The notes: generated by a model from the letters alone, not told the origin. Positions 23,663 through 32,962 are shown, numbered from the stretch's first letter. The stretch is 37,045 bases of DNA from Candidatus Woesearchaeota archaeon (GCA_016179945.1 JACPCE010000006.1:1-37045); one strand, 5' to 3'. A program made the numbers and translations.

Positions 23663-23700
23663 CAAAAACATTAAAATATGCAATAAATACTATATTTACA

Positions 23701-25698
23701 ATGTTAATATTCACAAAAGAGGATATAAAATTAGATTTAGCAAGAGAGAAGGAATGGATAATAACAAATGGTTTAGGTGGTTATTCCTCATCTACAATTT
23801 TAGGTTTAAATACAAGAAAATATCATGGTTTATTGGTTACATCATTGAACAAAAAGTTGAACAGAAACTTATTGTTGAGTAAATTTGAAGAACACATTAT
23901 TATAGGAAAAAATTATCATAATTTAAGCATCGATAAGTATTCTAACACAAATTATCAAAAAAACAAACATTTAGAAGGATTTGTATATAATGTTTATCCA
24001 ACTTTTAATTATAAAGTGGAAAATATTGATATAATAAAATCTATATGTATGGTTCATGATAAAAATGCAATTATAATTTCTTATAAAATAATTTCAGATA
24101 AAAATTTCACAATAAAAATAAGACCTTTGGTTAATTGCAGAGAATATAATAAACTCACAAAAGAACCAGATTGGGTTTTTGATCAAATTGCATCGCAAAG
24201 AACAACAGTAATCAGGCCAAGTTATGAACAATCACCTGCAATAATAATTGGCTGTGATAGGGGAACTTACAAACAAAAAGGAATTTGGTATAATAATATG
24301 GAATATGAGCAGGAAATTTTCAGAGGACATGATTACATAGAAAACCATTTTTGTCCAGGTGAATTCATAATAGATATAAAAAAAGGAATTAGTACATTAA
24401 ATTTCTTAGTAGTAGGAGATAAAGTAGATGAAGCATACTCAACATTTGATAATTTATACTCGCTAGACTATAAGGAATATAAAAAATTCTTTGAATATGA
24501 AGTTAATAGAATAAAATCTATGATTAAATTATGTTATAATTTCAATAATATAAAAGAAGACAAGCTCCTACCTTATTTAATCCAAGCAAGTGATTCATTT
24601 ATAGTAAAAAATCAAAAATCAATAACAGCAGGTTATCATTGGTTGTATGAGCAAGGAAGAGATTCAATGATAAGCCTTCCTGGATTATGCCTAGCAACAG
24701 GAAGAATAAACGATGCCAAAGACATATTACTAAAATATGCAAAGCATTGCAGCTATGGTTTAGTGCCGGACAAGATAAATCCAGAAGAAATAAAATATAA
24801 TTCAATAGACACATCATTATGGTTTATTCATGCAGTATACAAGTTCTACAAATATACAAATAATTTAGACTTCATAAAAATAAATCTTTGGAATAAGATT
24901 AAGGAGATAATTGATTATTACAAATATGGGACAAATTTCAATATAGCAATGAAGCATGACGGCCTAATATCATCAGAACACAATTCACCATTAACATGGA
25001 TGAATTCAAAATATACATTAAGAAAGGGAAAGTGTGTTGAAATAAACGCATTATGGTATAATTCATTGAAAATTGCAGAATTATTCGCAAAAAGGTTTAA
25101 TGAAGATTTTGAACAGTATATTGTTATAAGCAACATGGTTAAAAAAGCATTCAATGATAAATTCTGGAATGATGAAGAAAAATGTTTATATGACAGAATA
25201 GAAAAAAATAATAAAGACTCGAGTATAAGGCCAAATCAAATTTTTGCAGTTTCTCTTCCATTCAGTATTTTAAATCTCAGGAAAGAATACATGATTGTAA
25301 AAAAAATTACAGAAGAGATTCTCACACCATATGGATTAAGAAGCCTAACACCAAAAGATAAAAATTATATTGGTTTTTGTGTTGGAAGTCAGGAAGAAAG
25401 AGAAAAAGCTCACTATAATGGGGCTGTTTGGGGATGGCTTTTAGGCCATTATATAGACGCATACTTAAAAATTCATAATTATTCTGAAAAAGGAAAACAA
25501 GAAATTGAAGAAAAAATTATAAAACACATAGCACACAACATAAAAGATTATGGTTTAGGAACTGTGTCAGAAATGTACGATGGAGAACACCCTCATATTT
25601 CAAGAGGGTGCATTAGTAATGCCTGTAGTGTAGCAGAAATAATAAGGGTTTATATAGAAAATATATTAAGAAAAAAAAATAATGTAAAATGGGATTAA
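23701..25698 (+). CDS. Glycogen debranching enzyme (amylo-alpha-1,6-glucosidase)
   Basis: A 665-residue archaeal/bacterial GDE. The N-terminal beta-sandwich domain (1-270) begins EWIITNGLGGYSSSTILGLN and TRKYHGLLV, the family's hallmark. The (alpha/alpha)6 barrel (290-660) carries YEQGRDSMISLPGL, YNSIDTSLWF, GKCVEINALWYNSL and a late HYNGAVWGWLLGHYIDAY. It hydrolyses alpha-1,6 branch points in glycogen or related glucans, so the cell likely stores or scavenges glucan. No signal peptide is present, so it is cytosolic. The next gene overlaps its end by 10 bp. Confidence 0.92.
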   Translation: MLIFTKEDIKLDLAREKEWIITNGLGGYSSSTILGLNTRKYHGLLVTSLNKKLNRNLLLSKFEEHIIIGKNYHNLSIDKYSNTNYQKNKHLEGFVYNVYPTFNYKVENIDIIKSICMVHDKNAIIISYKIISDKNFTIKIRPLVNCREYNKLTKEPDWVFDQIASQRTTVIRPSYEQSPAIIIGCDRGTYKQKGIWYNNMEYEQEIFRGHDYIENHFCPGEFIIDIKKGISTLNFLVVGDKVDEAYSTFDNLYSLDYKEYKKFFEYEVNRIKSMIKLCYNFNNIKEDKLLPYLIQASDSFIVKNQKSITAGYHWLYEQGRDSMISLPGLCLATGRINDAKDILLKYAKHCSYGLVPDKINPEEIKYNSIDTSLWFIHAVYKFYKYTNNLDFIKINLWNKIKEIIDYYKYGTNFNIAMKHDGLISSEHNSPLTWMNSKYTLRKGKCVEINALWYNSLKIAELFAKRFNEDFEQYIVISNMVKKAFNDKFWNDEEKCLYDRIEKNNKDSSIRPNQIFAVSLPFSILNLRKEYMIVKKITEEILTPYGLRSLTPKDKNYIGFCVGSQEEREKAHYNGAVWGWLLGHYIDAYLKIHNYSEKGKQEIEEKIIKHIAHNIKDYGLGTVSEMYDGEHPHISRGCISNACSVAEIIRVYIENILRKKNNVKWD

Positions 25699-26936
25699 AT
25701 ACAAAAACAAAGGCAATTATTACAGCAATGATTCTAGCAGGCATTGGTGTTCCAATATACAAATTCATAAACACAATACAGGAAAGAAAAATTGCACAAC
25801 AAACAAGATATCATTTTGAAGATTTATATAGGGAAGCATTAAATGCCTTTAATAATAGTAATTACAAATTAGCATTAATAAAATTAGAACAAATTAAAGA
25901 CATAATAAAAAAGACCAATAATGAAATATACAAAAATATTTACAACAACCTTATAACATCTTTGGAATTTTCAATAAAAGCTCAGCAGGCAATTGATAAA
26001 GGGGATTATAAATTAGCTATAGATTTTATAATAAGTGCAAAAGGAGCATTAGAAGGAATTAAAGATAATGAACTAAAAAATCAAACTCAAAGAAAATTAT
26101 CAGAATTAGAGCTTGCGCTTGGTAAAGAACTAGCAGAAAAACAAAAAATAAAGATAAAGCAGGAGTTAACAGCATTCTACAAAGAAGCACTTTCTAAATT
26201 CAATAGTGACAATTTCAATGAAGCAATAGCCATTCTAGCAAAAGCAGAAGGAAGATTCAAAAATAATAGAAGCGAAGAAAGAAATTTAATATCGACATTT
26301 AAAAACATAGTATTACATTGTAAAAAGGCTGAAGAAGAATTTGACAATGATGATTTTGAAAAATCACAAAGCTATGTAAGATTGGCTATAAGCTTTGCAG
26401 AAGGAACTAGATTACCAGATAAAGAGGTTATATTAAGAACAATACGTGGGTTAGAAATAAAAGTAAAAACAAGAGGTATTGAAACAGAAGAAAGACAAGA
26501 ATTACCACCTGTTGAAGAAATGTTTAAAACTAAAGAAACAAAACCAAGTGAAACATCAGAAACAGCTTCAAAGTATGTAACCTATTTCAGAGATTTAGAC
26601 AGATTGAAAAGTCTAATTAATTTAGGAATTAACAGAAGTGGTACTAAAGGTAAAATAGGCAGTGGTACAATAAATGTGAGATTTACAACATATGACAAAA
26701 AATTATTTGAAGTTTATGTTGTAGTAAGGGATGGAAATGTTGAAAAGATAGAAAACGGATTAAGTACTAAACCAGATGTAGATATAACTTTAAGTGAATA
26801 TGACATTAATGATATATTAAGCTCTAAAGAACCAATAAAAGAAGCAAAAAATAAAATAGAAGACAAAAAAATTTTATGTAGTGCACATAGCGCTGGCTGG
26901 AAATTTAAAATATGGTTGCTGAAAAACTTTCTATAA
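25689..26936 (+). CDS. Membrane-anchored TPR-like protein with SCP2-like C-terminus
   Basis: A 415-residue protein with an N-terminal hydrophobic anchor (about 8-27, IITAMILAGIGVPIYKFI). Two or three helical repeats of about 40 residues follow (YREALNAFNNSNYKLALIKL; AQQAIDKGDYKLAIDFI; YKEALSKFNSDNFNEAIAIL), typical of TPR-like tandem hairpins. A Pro/Glu/Thr-rich linker spans about 265-295. The C-terminal 110 residues resemble the sterol-carrier (SCP2) fold (INVRFTTYDKKLFEVYVVVR; PDVDITLSEYDINDILSSKE). It overlaps the debranching enzyme by 10 bp, so the two are co-translated, perhaps tethering the enzyme or a glucan to the membrane. That link is inference. Confidence 0.65.
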   Translation: MGLNTKTKAIITAMILAGIGVPIYKFINTIQERKIAQQTRYHFEDLYREALNAFNNSNYKLALIKLEQIKDIIKKTNNEIYKNIYNNLITSLEFSIKAQQAIDKGDYKLAIDFIISAKGALEGIKDNELKNQTQRKLSELELALGKELAEKQKIKIKQELTAFYKEALSKFNSDNFNEAIAILAKAEGRFKNNRSEERNLISTFKNIVLHCKKAEEEFDNDDFEKSQSYVRLAISFAEGTRLPDKEVILRTIRGLEIKVKTRGIETEERQELPPVEEMFKTKETKPSETSETASKYVTYFRDLDRLKSLINLGINRSGTKGKIGSGTINVRFTTYDKKLFEVYVVVRDGNVEKIENGLSTKPDVDITLSEYDINDILSSKEPIKEAKNKIEDKKILCSAHSAGWKFKIWLLKNFL

Positions 26937-26939
26937 AAT

Positions 26940-27569
26940 TTATCTAATTTCAACAGGAAGTTCTCTTAACTTATGTTCAGCTTCTAAATCAAGTTGATAA
27001 CATGTAATACTGACGAGATCCCTTGCCATTTCTCTACCTTCAGATCCAGAAGCAGGATGAACAAAAAACCCTAAGCATTCAGGAGGAGCAAGATTCATAC
27101 CACTTAACTTTAAATGTCTTTTTTGCAGTAAAGTTGTGTAATTAGTACTACCATCAACTGCTAGTGAAGTGTAAAATCTTTCATCAACAACACAAGGTCC
27201 AGAAACACCATTTGGGGGAATTTTCCAATAAGGATCCTTTTTATCTATAATGCATCCTAATTCTCTTAAGTGCATATGTCCACTTGCTAATAGATAAGAC
27301 TCGGTGTTTTCAGCATGCGGTACAAATGCCTCAGGAATGGAGGTAAGATCATCCAAGCTTTCAGCAGGTAAACCTAATTGATCACGTGGATTTACAACAT
27401 AAATTCCAGAAACTAACAAAAAACTTTCACTGCTTGCCTTACCTGTAACTTCGGGATCAATTCTTCTTAATAAAAACCACATATCAGCACGTCCATTATT
27501 AGCATACTTTTCAGGATTCCCATATTTATCTACAAGAAAATCAAAATATTTTCTAGGCATTACTATCAT
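26940..27569 (-). CDS. Hypothetical protein, 209 residues
   Basis: I do not recognise this family. It is soluble with mixed alpha/beta character. Clustered polar motifs lie in ESYLLASGHMHLRELGCI near 89-106 and GFFVHPASGSEGREMARDL near 167-185. His, Ser and Asp in the latter vaguely recall the JAMM metal motif, but the HxH pair is missing. GC content is slightly higher than in its neighbours. It starts at ATG 27569 (or the in-frame ATG three codons later) and is divergent from rpiB. Its end is 3 bp from the convergent SCP2-like gene. Confidence 0.5.
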   Translation of the reverse strand: MIVMPRKYFDFLVDKYGNPEKYANNGRADMWFLLRRIDPEVTGKASSESFLLVSGIYVVNPRDQLGLPAESLDDLTSIPEAFVPHAENTESYLLASGHMHLRELGCIIDKKDPYWKIPPNGVSGPCVVDERFYTSLAVDGSTNYTTLLQKRHLKLSGMNLAPPECLGFFVHPASGSEGREMARDLVSITCYQLDLEAEHKLRELPVEIR

Positions 27570-27620
27570 AAAATTAAAACTATAGAAAAATTTATATTGT
27601 TATCTAAGCAAAGGTATTTA

Positions 27621-27627
27621 GAGGTGG
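27621..27627 (+). promoter_or_regulatory. Ribosome-binding site that fixes an AUU start for rpiB
   Basis: GAGGTGG ends 5 nt before ATT at 27633. The in-frame triplet just upstream (27630-27632) is TAA, so translation cannot start earlier. The next possible start would drop the conserved N-terminal catalytic strand. Confidence 0.7.
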
Positions 27628-27632
27628 TTTAA

Positions 27633-28073
27633 ATTAAAATATACATTGGTGCGGATCATGCGGGCTTCAAGCTTAAAGAAAGACTAAAAATATTTCTTAT
27701 TAAATCAAAATATAGCATAATAGATTTGGGAAATAAAAAATTCCAGAAAAACGATGATTACCCTATTTATGGTTACAAAGTAGCCAAAGCAGTAGTGAAA
27801 AATAAATATTCAAGAGGAATATTAATATGTGGTTCTGGACAAGGAGTATGTATTACTGCAAATAAAGTAAATGGTATAAGGGCAGCACTTGCAGAAAACA
27901 TAAAAGATGCTTATCTTGCCAGAAGAGATGATAATTGTAACATTATATGCCTACAAGGCAGATATACAAGTTTAAAGAAAGCAAAAATAATTATTAAGAA
28001 GTTCTTAGAAACAGAATTCAAACCACTAAAAAGGTACAAAAGAAGGATAAGTGAAATAAAAAGACTAGAATGA
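27633..28073 (+). CDS. rpiB: Ribose-5-phosphate isomerase B, starting at ATT
   Basis: Interconverts ribose-5-phosphate and ribulose-5-phosphate. The N-terminal (M)KIYIGADHAGFKLKERL, the nucleotide-like GSGQGV region (ILICGSGQGVCITANKVNGI) and RAALAENIKDAYLARRDDN match RpiB closely. About 146 residues is the normal length. The conserved start corresponds to an ATT codon at 27633 preceded by a good ribosome-binding site. A TTG at 27726 would cut off the ADHAG motif and is rejected. The usual active-site Cys/Thr loop reads CGSG. The stop overlaps rpe by 4 bp (ATGA). This is the first step of the phosphoketolase module. Confidence 0.88.
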   Translation: MKIYIGADHAGFKLKERLKIFLIKSKYSIIDLGNKKFQKNDDYPIYGYKVAKAVVKNKYSRGILICGSGQGVCITANKVNGIRAALAENIKDAYLARRDDNCNIICLQGRYTSLKKAKIIIKKFLETEFKPLKRYKRRISEIKRLE

Positions 28074-28690
28074 AATATAAAATAATTCCAACATTAATGG
28101 CAAAAAACCAGAAAGAATTAAACATTTTAATAAATAAATACAAAGATTATTTTAAATACTTCCAGGTTGATGTAATGGATGGAAATTTTGTTAGAAATAA
28201 AAGTAATTGGTTTAAATTCAAACTTCCAAAAAACTTCACTTATGAAGCACATTTAATGATAAACGATCCAGAAAAATGGATTAAAAAAAATTATAAACAG
28301 TTTGATATATTAATTGCAAATTTTGAAAGAGTAAAAAATCCTATGAAATTGATTGAATTTGTTAAAAGTAAAAAAAAGAAACTAGGATTTGTCTTAAATC
28401 CTGAAACATCAATAAATTTAGTTATTCCATATTTAAAATATTTAGATAGGGTACTAATTTTAACAGTTCATCCGGGAAAATATGGCGCTGAATTTCTACC
28501 AGAAACATTACACAAAGTAAAAGTATTAAGAAAAATATATAAAGGAAATATAGAAGTAGATGGTCATATTAATCCAGAAGTAATCAGATTATGCAAAATA
28601 TTAGGAGCAAACTTATTTGCTATAGGTTCTTATTTAAAAAATAGCAAAGATATATCTAAAAGTAAAAAGGAACTTAGCAAATTTTTATGA
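28070..28690 (+). CDS. rpe: Ribulose-phosphate 3-epimerase-like protein
   Basis: A 206-residue TIM barrel. IIPTLMAKN is at the N-terminus, FQVDVMDGNF near 31-40, EAHLMI near 59-64, LTVHPGKYGAEFLPE near 130-145, IEVDGHINPE near 162-171 and FAIGSYL near 185-191. Rpe interconverts ribulose- and xylulose-5-phosphate with a metal held by His, Asp, His, Asp. The first His of the usual HxDVMDG is Gln32 here, and DGGI reads DGHI, so the metal site is altered while D34, H61 and the late Asp remain. A related sugar-phosphate epimerase is an alternative. It overlaps rpiB and ends 10 bp from convergent ackA. Confidence 0.82.
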   Translation: MKYKIIPTLMAKNQKELNILINKYKDYFKYFQVDVMDGNFVRNKSNWFKFKLPKNFTYEAHLMINDPEKWIKKNYKQFDILIANFERVKNPMKLIEFVKSKKKKLGFVLNPETSINLVIPYLKYLDRVLILTVHPGKYGAEFLPETLHKVKVLRKIYKGNIEVDGHINPEVIRLCKILGANLFAIGSYLKNSKDISKSKKELSKFL

Positions 28691-28700
28691 TATAAACAAA

Positions 28701-29789
28701 CTATAAATTCATCAGCTTATTAACCTCTTTAATGATTTCTTTTTCTTCATCAGTTTTTACAACTAAAATTTTGTTTGGATTAATACCTAGAGCCTCTAAA
28801 TTTTTGCAGACTAAAGTTCTGACAAACTGAGAATTTTCACCAACAGCACCTGAAAATACCAAGAAATCCAAACCATTCATCGCAGCATAATAACTTCCAA
28901 TATATTTTTTAATTTTATAAGAATAAAGCTCCAAAGCAAAAATGGCATTTTTATTCCCTTTATTGTTTAAATCCAAAACATCTCTTAAGTCACTAAATCC
29001 TGTCAATCCAAAAAATCCAGTTTCATAATTAAAATAATCTTGCTTAATACTTAATTTTTTTATTAAGTAATTCACAGCATTTAAATCAATATCCCCGCAT
29101 CTACTAGATCCAAAAATACCTTCTAAAGGAGTAAAACCCATGCTAGTATCAAAACTCTTTCCATTCTTTATACAAGTTATACTAGAACCACCACCCAAAT
29201 GACATACTATTATTTTATCTGGTAATTTTTTATATTTTTCCTTTATTTGGTTTATAACAGATTGCAGTGCTATTCCATGATAGCCATATCTTAAAACTTC
29301 AAGTTTGTCTGAAATATTTTTATTTATAGCATAATATCTGGCAACACCTTGAATATTAGAATGAAATACACTATCAGATATTCCAAAAAATTTTGCATTA
29401 GTTAATTTTCTAATTTTTAATATTTCATCAATTAAAGGTTTAATATGCAAAGGTGCAAGTTCAGAATAATATTTTAATTTTTTCATATAATTATTATCAA
29501 TTCTTTTATGATTTAAAAAATATTTTCCAGGCGCAACAACTCTAAAACCAATAGCGTCTACAAATTCAAAGCCAAAATTATTTAAGATTTTAAAAACGTA
29601 ATTAGCTGAATTATAAAATTCTTTAATTGAAATTTCCTTATTTTCTTTTTTATAATTAGAAAAAAAATATGCAAAATACTTATTATCTAGCCTGTAAATC
29701 TTTAAATCAAAAAGCCTATTGTTATTGGTATAAAAAGAATATTTCTTAGACATACTGCCTAAATTTACAGTTAAAATTTTCTTTCCCAT
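28701..29789 (-). CDS. ackA: Acetate kinase, short form
   Basis: A 362-residue ASKHA kinase making ATP and acetate from acetyl phosphate. Motifs in order are TVNLGSMSKKYS (N-terminal phosphate loop), GFRVVAPG (Arg), LAPLHIKP, GISDSVFH (catalytic Asp), RYGYHGIAL (His), HLGGGSSITCI with DTSMGFTPLEG and SSRCGDIDL (Arg), and FSGAVGENS. Bacterial AckA is about 400 residues; the shortening is spread over loops. I start at ATG 29789 rather than the TTG two codons upstream. It overlaps the end of xfp by 19 bp, so both are one transcription unit that supplies and uses acetyl phosphate. Confidence 0.92.
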   Translation of the reverse strand: MGKKILTVNLGSMSKKYSFYTNNNRLFDLKIYRLDNKYFAYFFSNYKKENKEISIKEFYNSANYVFKILNNFGFEFVDAIGFRVVAPGKYFLNHKRIDNNYMKKLKYYSELAPLHIKPLIDEILKIRKLTNAKFFGISDSVFHSNIQGVARYYAINKNISDKLEVLRYGYHGIALQSVINQIKEKYKKLPDKIIVCHLGGGSSITCIKNGKSFDTSMGFTPLEGIFGSSRCGDIDLNAVNYLIKKLSIKQDYFNYETGFFGLTGFSDLRDVLDLNNKGNKNAIFALELYSYKIKKYIGSYYAAMNGLDFLVFSGAVGENSQFVRTLVCKNLEALGINPNKILVVKTDEEKEIIKEVNKLMNL

Positions 29790-32062
29790 TTCCAATCTTG
29801 AACTTCTGGAAGATCAACACCGTTCTTTATTATATATTCATTATGGTACTTAAGTTTATCTTTAAATATACGAATTAAATTACTTGCTTTTGCTATATTA
29901 ACAGCACTGAATTTAGCTAAAATATTTAAAGCATCTATTGCAAGATTAAACCTGTCTGTTTTATTTCTAACATGCATGTCAAATGGAGTTGTTGTAGATC
30001 CTTTTTCAATATAGCCATGAACATTAAACCTAGAAACATTACCAAATTTAAACAACAAAGCTTCTATATCATGAGGATAACCCTCATAATTAAATATTAC
30101 TGGTTTGTCATTAGTAAAATAATTCTCCAAATGCTTATTTTCGCCAATTCCTAGAGCAGAAACCTCAATTACATTTACAAATCTCAATCTTAATTCAGGT
30201 AAGTATTTTTTTAAGTAACTAATAGCAGCTAAACATTCTTTTGTTAAATAATCACCAATGCCTACAAAAACCAAGTCAGGATTTTTATCACTTGCAAAAT
30301 CCCAAGTCATTAATCCAGATTTAAATTCTTTTTCAGCTTCACCTAAGTTCAACCATAATGGTTCAAGTGTCTTCCCGCAAACTATTACATTTATTCTATT
30401 TCTAGATTTCAGGCATTCTTCCAATACAACCAAGGCACTATTCGCATCTGGCGGAAAATAAACCTTGCTTATTCCGTTCTTGTTCAATCTGCCGCTGATA
30501 AAATTGGGATTTTGATGAGAAAAACCATTATGTTCCTGCCTCCATCCAGATGAAGTTAATATATAATTGAAGGAAGCAACATCTTTTCTCCATGGAACTT
30601 CTCTTGAAGTTTTAAGAAATTTCTCATATTGATCAGCCATGCTGCTAACTATCTCTACAAAAGCTTCGTAAGAAGAAAAAACAGCGTGTCTTCCTGTTAA
30701 AATATAGCCCTGTGTAATTCCTTGTAAACAATGTTCGCTCAATACCTCAATAACTTTTCCATAAGAAGAAAAATCTTTATCCCATTTCTCAAGAGGCCAC
30801 ACAAAACATCTCTTTGTATTTTTAAAAACATCATCTAATTTATTAGAATATGTTTCATCAGGAGACATTAGCCTAAAATTATTGTTTAATTTAAAAATTT
30901 CACTTAAATATTTTCCAATTCTTATCATACTAACAGAAGAAGATTCACCTGGTTTATTGAATTCTTCATAGAATTTTCTAATTTTTCTAATGCTTGGCAA
31001 ATTCAATTTTTTACAAACAAATTCGTTCATTCCCATACAATATTTTAATTTAGGAATAACTAGCTCAATGTCTTTTGAAAATTTTCCATTGAATAACTCA
31101 TTAAAATTATAAGATATCAACCAATCTTCCAAGGCCTTAAGCTCAGTTAAGTCAGATTTAGCATTTTTTGCAACAACTTGATGTGACAAACAATTTCCCT
31201 CTATTTTATTTCCATTAAGTTCTTTTATTCCAGTCCAACCCTTTGGAGTTTTAAGAATTATCATAGGCAACCTAGGTGCAACAACTTTAGATTTTTTCAA
31301 TTTTAAAATAGAACTATAACAATATTCCAAAGAATTAATCATATTCTCATAAATATTATCGCCTTCAACAATTATTGGATCATAACCATACCCATAAAAT
31401 AAAGAACTTAATTCCTTATTACTCATCCTTCCAAATATCGTTGGCCCTGAAATTTTATATCCATTTAAATGTAAGATGGGCAATACCACGCCGTTCTTTG
31501 TCGGATCTAAAAATTTATTCAAATGCCATGAAGCAGATAATGGGCCTGTTTCAGCCTCTCCATCACCGATTAAACAAGCAACAATTAAGTCAGGATTATC
31601 TAGAGCAGCACCATAAGAAGTAGATAAAGAATATCCTAATTCTCCTCCCTCTAAAATAACTCCTGGAGCCCCAGGATTGCTATGGCTAGGAAATCCATAT
31701 GGCCAGCAAAAGTTTTTTGCAATATAAGCTAACCCATTTAAATTTTTATAGGCCTTTTTATAATATTTAGACAATGAGTTCTCTAAAAATAAGTTCGCTT
31801 GCAAAGCAGGAAACCCATGGCCAACACCCAAGACAAACAAGATTCTAGCATTATGTTTTTTTATCAAATAATTTAAGTTTCCATAAACAAAATTAATTCC
31901 AGGACAAGTTCCCCAGTGTCCAAGCAACCTAGGTTTTATATGTTCAAAATTAAGATTATGTTTTAATAAAAAATTATCTTGTAAATAAATCTGGATTGTT
32001 GTTATATAATTAGCAGCTCTAACATATTTCTTAATAGCTTCAACTGCCTCTTTTTTATCCAT
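29771..32062 (-). CDS. xfp: Phosphoketolase (xylulose-5-P/fructose-6-P)
   Basis: A 763-residue thiamine-diphosphate enzyme that splits xylulose-5-phosphate (or fructose-6-phosphate) with phosphate into acetyl phosphate and an aldose phosphate. Family motifs: RLLGHWGTCPGINFVYGNLN (45-64), GVGHGFPALQANLF, GFPSHSNPGAPGVILEGGELGYSLS, the ThDP-binding LIGDGEAETGPLSASWHLNK, PILHLNGYKISGPT, TPKGWTG, and the C-terminal ILTGRHAVFSSYEAF and FSHQNPNFI. The length is near the usual 790. With ackA directly downstream it forms the ATP-yielding half of the pathway; rpiB and rpe next door supply xylulose-5-phosphate. Confidence 0.95.
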   Translation of the reverse strand: MDKKEAVEAIKKYVRAANYITTIQIYLQDNFLLKHNLNFEHIKPRLLGHWGTCPGINFVYGNLNYLIKKHNARILFVLGVGHGFPALQANLFLENSLSKYYKKAYKNLNGLAYIAKNFCWPYGFPSHSNPGAPGVILEGGELGYSLSTSYGAALDNPDLIVACLIGDGEAETGPLSASWHLNKFLDPTKNGVVLPILHLNGYKISGPTIFGRMSNKELSSLFYGYGYDPIIVEGDNIYENMINSLEYCYSSILKLKKSKVVAPRLPMIILKTPKGWTGIKELNGNKIEGNCLSHQVVAKNAKSDLTELKALEDWLISYNFNELFNGKFSKDIELVIPKLKYCMGMNEFVCKKLNLPSIRKIRKFYEEFNKPGESSSVSMIRIGKYLSEIFKLNNNFRLMSPDETYSNKLDDVFKNTKRCFVWPLEKWDKDFSSYGKVIEVLSEHCLQGITQGYILTGRHAVFSSYEAFVEIVSSMADQYEKFLKTSREVPWRKDVASFNYILTSSGWRQEHNGFSHQNPNFISGRLNKNGISKVYFPPDANSALVVLEECLKSRNRINVIVCGKTLEPLWLNLGEAEKEFKSGLMTWDFASDKNPDLVFVGIGDYLTKECLAAISYLKKYLPELRLRFVNVIEVSALGIGENKHLENYFTNDKPVIFNYEGYPHDIEALLFKFGNVSRFNVHGYIEKGSTTTPFDMHVRNKTDRFNLAIDALNILAKFSAVNIAKASNLIRIFKDKLKYHNEYIIKNGVDLPEVQDWKWERKF

Positions 32063-32162
32063 ATTATCAAGCTTTTTTACTAATATAATAATTTATCGAA
32101 ATTTTTATACAATTTCAATTAAATTGAGAAAACTATAAAAGATAGTTAAATTATAAAACAAC

Positions 32163-32921
32163 ATGGCATTTTTAGACACAATTAAAAATTGGTTTAAAAA
32201 AAAGAATAATTCTTTTGTAAAAACTGTAAATATTCCTCCGTCTGAAGAAAATAAAACAGAAACAGTAGAAGCTTCAGAGCAAAAAGAGCATGTTCAGGAA
32301 GAAAAAATAGAAGTTCCAAGCTACAATAAGGAAGAATTAATAGGCATTTTGGATTCCTATAAAATAGACAACAAAGATTTTGCTCTTGAAAAAATTCAGA
32401 GTGAAGCTGAAACAATACATACATATGTAAAAGGGCTAGTAAAAGATCTAAATTCATACCAAGACTTCAAAAATGAAAAAGAAAAAATTGAGCACGTTAT
32501 AAAATCAATAGGAAGCAAGATAAAATTAATAACAAACCATGGATTAGAATTAAAAAATTTAATAGCAAATCTTGAAAACCATTACTACGAACCGCTAATT
32601 GATAATATAAGAAAAGTAAATGAAAAAGCAAAGAAAGAAGAGATAAAAAATTTAATTTCAGACTTAGAACATGATAAAAATTTAATGAAGACACTGGATA
32701 CCCAGATAACAAAAGTTGTAGGGTATAATGAATTATTTAATCCAGATAAAAATCCCAAATTCAAAGAAGATATAGAGAAAGAAGCTACAAAGAGGGTTGT
32801 TCATGGTGATTTAAATGACCTTCTTAACAGAATACTTGAAGCAGTTACAGATAGGGTAATAAGCGCAAAATCAAAAATAGAAAAAATAGATTATATAAAA
32901 ATAATAAAAGATATGGTATAA
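32163..32921 (+). CDS. Coiled-coil hypothetical protein
   Basis: A 252-residue charged protein. Residues 1-20 include a short amphipathic start (MAFLDTIKNWFKKKNN). Residues 21-55 are Glu-rich and probably disordered. Residues 60-250 are helical with long heptad-like stretches (KNEKEKIEHVIKSIGSKIKL; SDLEHDKNLMKTLDTQI). There are no cysteines and no membrane segment. It is followed 41 bp later by the translin gene on the same strand, which has its own TATA-like box. I do not recognise the family; a structural or adaptor role is only a guess. Confidence 0.55.
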   Translation: MAFLDTIKNWFKKKNNSFVKTVNIPPSEENKTETVEASEQKEHVQEEKIEVPSYNKEELIGILDSYKIDNKDFALEKIQSEAETIHTYVKGLVKDLNSYQDFKNEKEKIEHVIKSIGSKIKLITNHGLELKNLIANLENHYYEPLIDNIRKVNEKAKKEEIKNLISDLEHDKNLMKTLDTQITKVVGYNELFNPDKNPKFKEDIEKEATKRVVHGDLNDLLNRILEAVTDRVISAKSKIEKIDYIKIIKDMV

Positions 32922-32933
32922 TATATGAAAAAG

Positions 32934-32943
32934 CTTATATATT
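32934..32943 (+). promoter_or_regulatory. TATA-like box of the translin gene
   Basis: CTTATATATT lies 20-29 nt before the GTG start at 32963, which supports the use of GTG and a leaderless message. Confidence 0.4.
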
Positions 32944-32962
32944 ATTCTAAAACATTTAATTT

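Noticed and set aside
21832-23700. Diversity-generating retroelement
   Set aside because: I see no template/variable repeat pair, no accessory avd-like gene and no C-type-lectin target near the RT.
26940-27569. JAMM/MPN peptidase
   Set aside because: The HPASG...D stretch lacks the HxH pair and no upstream Glu is in a matching context.
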